A stretch of 11,867 bases of DNA from CAZABS01 sp964483635 (GTDB lineage Bacteria > Patescibacteriota > Minisyncoccia > Moranbacterales > UBA1568). The notes under the pieces are model-generated. The model saw nothing but the letters and a program-made list of their open reading frames with translations, was not told where the DNA came from and ran no database searches. The stretch lies in NCBI GenBank assembly GCA_964483635.1, contig CAZABS010000027.1:1-11867 (forward strand), in the 5' to 3' direction. Numbering within the stretch: the first letter of the stretch is position 1; every line of letters begins with the position of its first letter. The position numbers were made by a program, and so were the translations under genes. This document shows, in pieces, positions 7,760 through 11,867 of the stretch.

Positions 7760-8773
7760 TTATTTTCCGAGCATGAGACTTCTCTTGTAGATTTCGAGAT
7801 TCTCAAGCACAATACCCGTCCCTTTCACCACGCAAAAGGCAGGATTTTCAGCTCGATAGCAGGGAACGTTGATAGTTTTGGCGATGAGCTGGTCTATATA
7901 CCGAAGTTGTGCCGTCCCACCCGAAAGCACCATTCCCTTATCCATAATATCCGCCGCCAGTTCTGGTGGCGTTTCCTGGAGCACTTGTTTGATGACGTTA
8001 ATAATCTCACGCAGTTCATCTTGGATAGCCTCCGTTACTTCATTTGAGGAGAGTGTAACGGTTCTGGGTAACCCTCCCATGAGATCTCTTCCTCGTACTT
8101 CAATATGATCCTCTTTTACTTGCACGATAGCCGAACCAATTTTTATTTTGACTTCTTCTGCCGTTCGTTCGCCAATAGCAAGACTATACTTCCGTTTAAT
8201 ATAATCCGATATTGCCTGATCAATCCGGTTCCCCCCGACCCGAGCGCTTGCTGACGCGACCACTCCCCCAAGGGAAATAATTGCGATCTCTGAAGTTCCT
8301 CCTCCAATATTAATGATCATATTCCCTTGTGCGGTATGAATAGGTATCCCAGCACCAATAGCCGCCAGGATAGGCTCCTTCACAACATACGCTGCTTTCG
8401 CACCCGCTTTAATCGCCGCATCCACCACTGCCCGCCGCTCGGTTGAAGTAATCCCCGCTGGAATTGAAAGCACCACCTCAGGCCGAAACAGCCTCACGCG
8501 ACCAGTCACTCGATTGATAAAATACCGGAGCATCGCTTCGGTAACTCGGTAATCCGCGATTGCTCCATCACGGAGCGGTTGACTCGCCACAATCGTATCC
8601 GGAGTCCTCCCAAGCATTTCTTTCGCCTCGTTCCCAACAGCCAACACTCTATTTTCAAAAAGAGAAATCGCCACCACGGATGGTTCATTGATAACTACTC
8701 CCTTCCCAGGAACAAACACCAGCGTATTGGCTGTCCCAAGATCGATGCCTATTTTACGAACCCAAAACGCCAT
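7760..8773 (-). CDS. mreB: Rod shape-determining actin-like protein MreB
   Basis: This 337-residue protein has the full actin-fold landmark set: IGIDLGTANTLVFVPGKGVV (phosphate-1, residues about 8-27), SIPAGITSTERRAVVDAA, AAYVVKEPILAAIGAGIPI, NMIINIGGGTSEIAIISLGG (phosphate-2), RVGGNRIDQAISDYIKRKYS, and MVLSGGTAQLRYIDQLI (adenosine motif). Length and order match MreB. It polymerises under the membrane and directs elongation-mode wall synthesis, so rod or curved cell shape is likely. The start MAFWVRKIG carries a hydrophobic/aromatic N-terminus that could touch the membrane. It starts 5 nt after the murA stop, with no Shine-Dalgarno sequence, and is very likely cotranscribed with murA. MreC, MreD and RodA are not in the window. 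Mbl is a close relative and cannot be excluded, but the symbol mreB is the safe family name. Confidence 0.96.
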   Translation of the reverse strand: MAFWVRKIGIDLGTANTLVFVPGKGVVINEPSVVAISLFENRVLAVGNEAKEMLGRTPDTIVASQPLRDGAIADYRVTEAMLRYFINRVTGRVRLFRPEVVLSIPAGITSTERRAVVDAAIKAGAKAAYVVKEPILAAIGAGIPIHTAQGNMIINIGGGTSEIAIISLGGVVASASARVGGNRIDQAISDYIKRKYSLAIGERTAEEVKIKIGSAIVQVKEDHIEVRGRDLMGGLPRTVTLSSNEVTEAIQDELREIINVIKQVLQETPPELAADIMDKGMVLSGGTAQLRYIDQLIAKTINVPCYRAENPAFCVVKGTGIVLENLEIYKRSLMLGK

Positions 8774-8778
8774 AGGTA

Positions 8779-10047
8779 TTAAACGGTATAATGTGCCCGC
8801 GTGATTTTTGCTCCAATTTTTTGAAGACGGATTTCAAGTGCCTCATATCCGCGATCAACTTGATAAATATCTTCAATACGCGTTGTGCCTTTTGCAAGTA
8901 GGGCTGCGATCACCAAAGCCGCGCCCGCTCGCAAGTCATAACTCTTGATCTGTGTTCCTCGAAGCTCTGCTTTCCCATGCACCACTACTTGATGAGGATT
9001 GAGAATGGTTGCTCGTCCTCCCATTTTTTCAAGTTCGAGAATAGAATTAAACCGCCCCTCAAACATCGTATCAAAAATAAGCGTGTCGCCTTCAGCCTGC
9101 GTTGCCAAAACTCCAAACGGCGCCTGAATATCAGTTGGAATACCTGGGTATGGCAAGGTTCCGATTTTACTTACTGCTCGAAGTTTTTTTGCAGGTATCA
9201 CCGTAATCTCATCTTTGTGTATCGAGAACTGTACCCCGAATTCTCGGAGTTTTTCCAACACAATTCTCAAATGATCTTCTCGGGCGTGTACCACGGTGAT
9301 CGGACTCTTCGTCACGGCACCCAGAATCAAGAACGTTGCTGCTTCATTATGATCAGGAATAACCTGATGCTCTCCTCCCCGGAGCTGCTTTGAACCAGTG
9401 ATAGTAATCGTATGTGTCCCAAGTCCTCGGATCTGCACTCCCATCTTCTTCAGAAAATGCCCCAGATCCTCAACATGCGGTTCTGCCGCAGCTATATGAA
9501 TGGTCGTTGTTCCAGGAAGTGTCGCCGCCAAAAGCATGGCGTTCTCCGTTGCCGTCACCGAAAATTCTTTCAGCACAACCGTCGCACTCCGTCGACCACG
9601 TGCCTCTACTTGATACCCCTTGCCACGGTTTTGGATCCGGATACCCAAGGCCGTCAATGCATCAATGTGTGTACCAACTGGGCGAGCCCCAATCACGCAT
9701 CCTCCAGGCTGACGCAAAAAGAACGAATCACATCGACTCGCGAGCGCCCCCAGGAGGAGAATCGATGAACGGAGACGTTTGACAACCTCTTGGTCTGCTC
9801 GCTTGGGATCAATATCGCGAGCCGTAATCGCCACCGTATGTTCTCCGCGCCACTGTACCGTTGCACCCATACTCTGCACAATCTCGAGCATCCGAAACAC
9901 ATCCTCAATCCGAGGAATATTTTTGAGAACGCACGTCTCTTTCGTTAAGAGTGTCGCAGCAATGATCGGGGTAGTCGCATTTTTCGATCCGGATACCACG
10001 ATCCGTCCAGACAGTCGCTTTCCACCCTCTATTTCAAATACTTCCAT
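8779..10047 (-). CDS. murA: UDP-N-acetylglucosamine 1-carboxyvinyltransferase MurA
   Basis: The 422-residue enzyme transfers enolpyruvate from PEP to UDP-GlcNAc, the first committed step of peptidoglycan synthesis in the cytoplasm. Visible landmarks are VVSGSKNATTPIIAATLL with the K22-N23 pair, RQPGGCVIGARPVGTHID with the catalytic cysteine (C117, equivalent to C115 of E. coli, whose presence predicts fosfomycin sensitivity), and PYPGIPTDIQAPFGVLATQ with the general-base Asp. Length is normal for the family. I use the ATG at 10047; a TTG two codons earlier is in frame but lies within what would be the promoter-to-start interval. The promoter just upstream places transcription start at or within a few bases of the ATG. 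It is the first gene of the six-gene unit. Confidence 0.96.
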   Translation of the reverse strand: MEVFEIEGGKRLSGRIVVSGSKNATTPIIAATLLTKETCVLKNIPRIEDVFRMLEIVQSMGATVQWRGEHTVAITARDIDPKRADQEVVKRLRSSILLLGALASRCDSFFLRQPGGCVIGARPVGTHIDALTALGIRIQNRGKGYQVEARGRRSATVVLKEFSVTATENAMLLAATLPGTTTIHIAAAEPHVEDLGHFLKKMGVQIRGLGTHTITITGSKQLRGGEHQVIPDHNEAATFLILGAVTKSPITVVHAREDHLRIVLEKLREFGVQFSIHKDEITVIPAKKLRAVSKIGTLPYPGIPTDIQAPFGVLATQAEGDTLIFDTMFEGRFNSILELEKMGGRATILNPHQVVVHGKAELRGTQIKSYDLRAGAALVIAALLAKGTTRIEDIYQVDRGYEALEIRLQKIGAKITRAHYTV

Positions 10048-10056
10048 ATACAACCG

Positions 10057-10085
10057 ATTGTAGCGCGAATCAGTACCAAAATCAA
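10057..10085 (-). promoter_or_regulatory. Sigma-70-type promoter for the murA-mreB unit
   Basis: On the minus strand, TTGATT (10085-10080) and TACAAT (10062-10057) are separated by exactly 17 bases. Only 9 bases lie between the -10 box and the murA ATG, so transcription would start about 2 bases from, or at, the start codon. The mRNA would be leaderless or nearly so, which fits the absence of a Shine-Dalgarno sequence. Confidence 0.65.
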
Positions 10086-10103
10086 GCAGAGAAGTGCCTA
10101 TTT

Positions 10104-10147
10104 AAAGCAAAAACCCGCTGAGCGCAGATGCGTCAGCGGTTTGCTTT
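10104..10147 (-). terminator. Strong hairpin with intrinsic-terminator form on the minus strand
   Basis: AAAGCAAA (10104-10111) pairs with TTTGCTTT (10140-10147), and CCGCTGA (10115-10121) pairs with TCAGCGG (10133-10139); CGC and GCG close the top around AGAT. On the minus strand the GC-rich stem is followed by GTTTTTGCTTT, as in a rho-independent terminator. It lies about 20 nt before the murA promoter and would isolate murA from transcription coming from the right. trxB already has its own terminator at 10291-10319, so this one may end a separate short minus-strand RNA. The plus-strand version has a weaker T tract. Confidence 0.55.
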
Positions 10148-10210
10148 GGAGGCAACCGGAAATCATTTTGATCCCGGTGCGTGGAACAGGGAGACCTGTA
10201 CCAAGAGTTT

Positions 10211-10235
10211 GAAGCCGTTAGGCTTTTTGTTTTTG
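10211..10235 (+). terminator. Intrinsic terminator on the plus strand
   Basis: AAGCC (10212-10216), loop GTTA, GGCTT (10221-10225), then TTTGTTTTTG and further T-rich sequence. The stem is only 5 base pairs but the T tract is excellent. No plus-strand gene precedes it; the nearest plus-strand coding sequence ends at 3668, so it implies an unannotated plus-strand transcript or chance. Confidence 0.45.
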
Positions 10236-10247
10236 TCTTTGTTTTTG
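10224..10247. repeat. T-rich hexamer repeat (about four GTTTTT units)
   Basis: The plus strand shows GTTTTT-like units every six bases (one unit is GTCTTT); on the minus strand this is CAAAAA/CAAAGA. It directly follows the plus-strand terminator stem and precedes a small inverted repeat, CCGAA-C-AC-GTAT-GT-A-TTCGG at 10248-10267. Confidence 0.5.
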
Positions 10248-10290
10248 CCGAACACGTATGTATTCGGATTTGAAAAGGTACATTTTATTA

Positions 10291-10319
10291 GAAAAAAAGA
10301 AAACGGGCTTTCACCCGTT
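10291..10319 (-). terminator. Intrinsic terminator of the AhpF/TrxB-type reductase gene
   Basis: On the minus strand AACGGG (10319-10314), loop TGAAAG, CCCGTT (10307-10302), followed by TTCTTTTTTTC. It begins 34 nt after the reductase stop codon. Perfect 6-bp stem and a strong T tract. Confidence 0.85.
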
Positions 10320-10352
10320 CCTTCTTTTCTATATACCAGTATAGCAGATTTT

Positions 10353-11288
10353 TTATGCCTTGTCAATCCCATCTCCTTGTTTCCTGACAGCATCATACGC
10401 CGACAGCGCAGCTACCACTCCCTGTCCCGCAGAAATATTATTCTGTTTGTAGGGTGCATCAGTGACATCTCCAACAGCAAATATCCCTCGCTTGGAGGTT
10501 TCCATCGTTCGATGATCGATGATAATCTCTCCGCGTTCATTCAGATCAACCAATCCTTTGGCCATATCTGTATTTGGAACCATGCCGATCTCGACAAATA
10601 CTCCATCCACCGACAAGGAGGTTTCTTGTTCATCAGACGTATGGAGAATTTTCAATCCAGTCACCTGCTGCTCTCCAAGGATCTCCTCTGGAATTGCATG
10701 ATACAAGACGCGTACCCGTTTATCAGCCAGTATTTTTTCCTGAGTGATTTGATCTCCCTTCAGTGCTCCCCCGCGTGAGATGAGGATAATTTCACTCGCA
10801 TAGGGCAACAGATCCTCCACAGCCTCGAGACCAGCATTTCCTCCGCCGACGACTGCAACACGCTTCCCTCGAAAAAATGGCGCATCACAAGTTGAGCAAA
10901 AAACAACTCCTTTTCCAATAAACTTTTCTTCGCCGGGAATATCCAAATGCCGATGCCGTCCACCCGTAGCAATGATCACCGTCCGTGTTTGATATTCACC
11001 CTTCTCTGTTTTCACCAGATAGCCAGCCGCGAGCTCCGAAAGAGTGGTCACTCGTTCCCCGGTTCGAATTTCGATACCAGTCTGTGCCCGGAGATGTTTC
11101 TCGAGACTCTGAGCAAAAGCATAGCCCGTGATCGTTTCTGTTCCAATCCAATTTTCTATTCCTGCTGACACCGCTGACTGCGAAAGAAAATCAACGGTAA
11201 GAAAGAGAGTTTTCATCTGTTTGCGAGCAGCGTAAATTCCCGCAGCAACACCTCCAGGACCTCCCCCCAGAACAATAACGTCATACAT
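10353..11288 (-). CDS. FAD/NAD(P)H disulfide reductase, thioredoxin reductase/AhpF C-domain type
   Basis: A 311-residue flavoprotein of TrxB length. MYDVIVLGGGPGGVAAGIYA is the N-terminal FAD-binding Rossmann motif (G8-G13), FCSTCDAPFFRG carries the redox-active C131-x-x-C134, VAVVGGGNAGLEAVEDL (about 144-160) is the pyridine-nucleotide motif, and GIFAVGDVTDAPYKQNNISAGQG is the C-terminal FAD motif. The NADPH-marking HRRxxxR of TrxB is replaced by SRGGALK. The stretches ALKGDQITQEKI, GVFVEIGMVPNT, RGEIIIDHR and PYKQ resemble the reductase domain of AhpF, which uses NADH, but AhpF's N-terminal double-thioredoxin domain is absent. So it may be a stand-alone NADH-dependent disulfide reductase serving a thioredoxin- or peroxiredoxin-like partner. 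The start is set at the FAD motif; 13 upstream codons have no similarity. It lies 92 nt after a CsoR-type repressor gene with no terminator between, so coregulation is likely. Confidence 0.85.
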   Translation of the reverse strand: MYDVIVLGGGPGGVAAGIYAARKQMKTLFLTVDFLSQSAVSAGIENWIGTETITGYAFAQSLEKHLRAQTGIEIRTGERVTTLSELAAGYLVKTEKGEYQTRTVIIATGGRHRHLDIPGEEKFIGKGVVFCSTCDAPFFRGKRVAVVGGGNAGLEAVEDLLPYASEIILISRGGALKGDQITQEKILADKRVRVLYHAIPEEILGEQQVTGLKILHTSDEQETSLSVDGVFVEIGMVPNTDMAKGLVDLNERGEIIIDHRTMETSKRGIFAVGDVTDAPYKQNNISAGQGVVAALSAYDAVRKQGDGIDKA

Positions 11289-11380
11289 ACATCTGTCTGA
11301 GCTAATTATTAATAAGGATATTCTCAATCAGTTGCAGCCGGTCTCACTATGATGCGATGAGATGCACGAGCATTTCTTTC

Positions 11381-11659
11381 TTACTGCATCTTAAATAATG
11401 ACTTGAGATAGGCTTCGTCTATTTTTCGTTTTCCTTCCCATTTACAGACAAAATCATTCTTGAGAAGCTCTACCCCGAGCATCGCCACGGCCTCACGAAT
11501 TGCCGATACCTGAGCAATAATATCGAGACATTCCTTCTCCCCTTCTACCATACGACGGATCCCCTGGAGTTGCCCCTCAATACGCGCAAGACGCGACAAA
11601 ACGGCGGCTTTCGCGGCAGGCACTTTCTTCGTTGATTGTTGCACCCGAACCGTTTTCAT
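11381..11659 (-). CDS. CsoR/RcnR-family (DUF156) transcriptional repressor with altered ligand residues
   Basis: A 92-residue all-helical protein with the family core AVLSRLARIEGQLQGIRRMV (about residues 19-38), then ECLDIIAQVSAIREAV and LGVELLKNDFVCKW. Members of this family are tetrameric DNA-binding sensors of Cu(I), Ni/Co, formaldehyde or persulfide that leave the operator when loaded. The first conserved Cys is present (C44). In an ungapped alignment the copper-ligand His of CsoR falls on D69, and the second Cys appears one position early (C72). The C-H-C copper set is therefore not intact. Two Cys without the His recalls persulfide sensor CstR, but the spacing differs, so the signal is open. 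The gene has a CsoR-type operator on its own promoter and probably represses itself and the downstream disulfide reductase. No copper transporter or chaperone gene is in the window. Confidence 0.88.
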   Translation of the reverse strand: MKTVRVQQSTKKVPAAKAAVLSRLARIEGQLQGIRRMVEGEKECLDIIAQVSAIREAVAMLGVELLKNDFVCKWEGKRKIDEAYLKSLFKMQ

Positions 11660-11667
11660 ATTTTCTC

Positions 11668-11686
11668 TATACCCTCTGGGGGTATA
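11668..11686. promoter_or_regulatory. CsoR-type operator (inverted repeat)
   Basis: TATACCC (11668-11674), five bases, GGGTATA (11680-11686): a perfect 7-bp inverted repeat of the A/T-flanked G-tract form bound by CsoR-family repressors. It overlaps the -10 box and the expected transcription start of the repressor gene, so binding would block transcription. A third half-site, TATACCC at 11701-11707, touches the -35 box. Confidence 0.85.
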
Positions 11687-11712
11687 TTAGCCCATCTCGC
11701 TATACCCGTCAA
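11684..11712 (-). promoter_or_regulatory. Sigma-70-type promoter of the repressor gene
   Basis: On the minus strand TTGACG (11712-11707) and TAATAT (11689-11684) are separated by exactly 17 bases. The transcription start would fall inside the operator, giving a leader of about 15-20 nt before the ATG at 11659. The -35 box matches the consensus at five of six positions and the -10 at four. Confidence 0.7.
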
Positions 11713-11780
11713 ACCTCTGTTTCCACAACTTTTCAGCGGTTCGGTTGTTGAGTTTCAATGGTTCACCTGCCTGCAGTAGT

Positions 11781-11836
11781 AAGCGAAAATCAATAGATTC
11801 ACTTGGAAGTCCGGCTTCCAAGTGCGGATTTTGCTT
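11781..11836. repeat. Long two-part hairpin (imperfect inverted repeat)
   Basis: CACTTGGAAG (11800-11809) and CTTCCAAGTG (11815-11824) form a perfect 10-bp stem with a TCCGG loop. Outside it, AAGC-g-AAAATC (11781-11791) pairs with GATTTTGCTT (11827-11836), adding 10 more pairs with one bulged G; the two stems are joined by an uneven internal loop. On the plus strand ATTTTGCTTCT follows the inner stem, so it could terminate a transcript; no plus-strand gene precedes it here. It could equally be the terminator of a minus-strand gene lying to the right of the window. The rest of 11713-11867 shows no gene. Confidence 0.6.
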
Positions 11837-11867
11837 CTAATAAAGCTTTTCTCTAGCGGCCGAAGTT

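Larger units (their letters stand above)
10104..10235 (+). ncRNA. Possible small structured RNA in the murA-trxB gap
   Basis: This gene-free stretch holds successive hairpins: the 10104-10147 stem; ACCGG (10155-10159) with CCGGT (10174-10178), extended inside by ATCA/TGAT; ACAGG-GAGA-CCTGT (about 10186-10199), a GNRA-type tetraloop with flanking GG/CC pairs; and AAGCC-GTTA-GGCTT (10212-10225) followed by a long T tract. Read on the plus strand this is a structured RNA ending in an intrinsic terminator. I find no clear plus-strand promoter. Read on the minus strand the same stems form and 10104-10147 acts as the terminator, so the strand is not settled. It does not match SRP RNA, tmRNA, RNase P, 6S, tRNA or a riboswitch class that I recognise. 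Low confidence as an RNA gene; the hairpins themselves are directly visible. Confidence 0.3.

Noticed and set aside
10104..10203. tRNA or SRP RNA in the same gap (a CCA occurs at 10201-10203)
   Set aside because: No cloverleaf, no T-loop consensus, and no match to the SRP GGAAG/AGCAG core.
10176..10235. T-box riboswitch in the murA-trxB gap (GCGTGGAAC resembles the T-box GGGTGGAAC core, followed by a terminator)
   Set aside because: Only nine bases look similar, the CGCG part is missing, no Stem I is seen, and there is no plus-strand gene downstream to control.
10128..10778. A 216-codon plus-strand frame starting in the structured gap
   Set aside because: Most of it lies antisense to the reductase gene, which has a complete set of family motifs; the product has no recognisable domain and its start lies in a hairpin.
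11289..11380. A separate promoter or terminator between the repressor and reductase genes
   Set aside because: The region is A/T-rich with a small GATGC/GCATT hairpin, but no T tract follows it and no -35/-10 pair has good spacing.
1..11867. UGA recoded as glycine, as in some reduced phyla
   Set aside because: UGA ends the delta-prime gene and one GT4 gene exactly at ATGA joints, and no gene needs read-through of UGA.
1..11867. Mobile element, CRISPR array or phage genes
   Set aside because: No transposase, integrase, direct-repeat array or terminal inverted repeat flanking genes is seen.

Overview
The window looks like a compact bacterial chromosome segment, about half G+C, read with the standard genetic code (TAA, TAG and TGA all end genes). 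Ten protein genes fill almost all of it. Nearly all lack a recognisable Shine-Dalgarno sequence. Several genes overlap as ATGA stop/start joints, and two promoters lie so close to the start codon that the transcript would have little or no leader. Together with the reduced gene forms (a delta-prime clamp-loader subunit without a zinc module, a free-standing AhpF-type reductase domain), this suggests a Candidate Phyla Radiation/Patescibacteria-like or similarly streamlined bacterium. No marker gene is present to prove the lineage, so this is inference.

Left part (1-3668, plus strand): an extended -10 promoter drives two consecutive multi-spanning membrane glycosyltransferases of the PMT/ArnT (GT39/GT-C) type. 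They probably transfer sugars from a lipid-phosphate donor on the outer side of the membrane.

Middle part (3705-10047, minus strand): a run of six genes, in transcription order murA, mreB, two GT4 glycosyltransferases, holB-like (delta-prime) and ftsQ/divIB-like. It starts at a good sigma-70-type promoter just before murA. Joints are tight (5 nt, 63 nt, ATGA overlap, 1 nt, ATGA overlap), so it is probably one transcription unit. It combines peptidoglycan precursor synthesis, the shape filament, surface glycan synthesis, replication clamp loading and division. The two plus-strand glycosyltransferase genes converge on its end.

The stretch between murA and the next gene (10048-10352) has no gene. 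It holds the murA promoter, several strong hairpins, at least one terminator on each strand and a T-rich hexamer repeat; a small structured RNA is possible.

Right part (10353-11867, minus strand): a CsoR/DUF156-family repressor gene, with a textbook TATACCC/GGGTATA operator sitting on its own promoter, followed by an AhpF/TrxB-type flavoprotein disulfide reductase that ends at a clear intrinsic terminator. The repressor lacks the usual C-H-C copper ligand set, so a thiol, persulfide or other signal is possible. The last ~200 bases are non-coding and contain a long two-part hairpin. I see no insertion sequence, CRISPR array, tRNA or rRNA.
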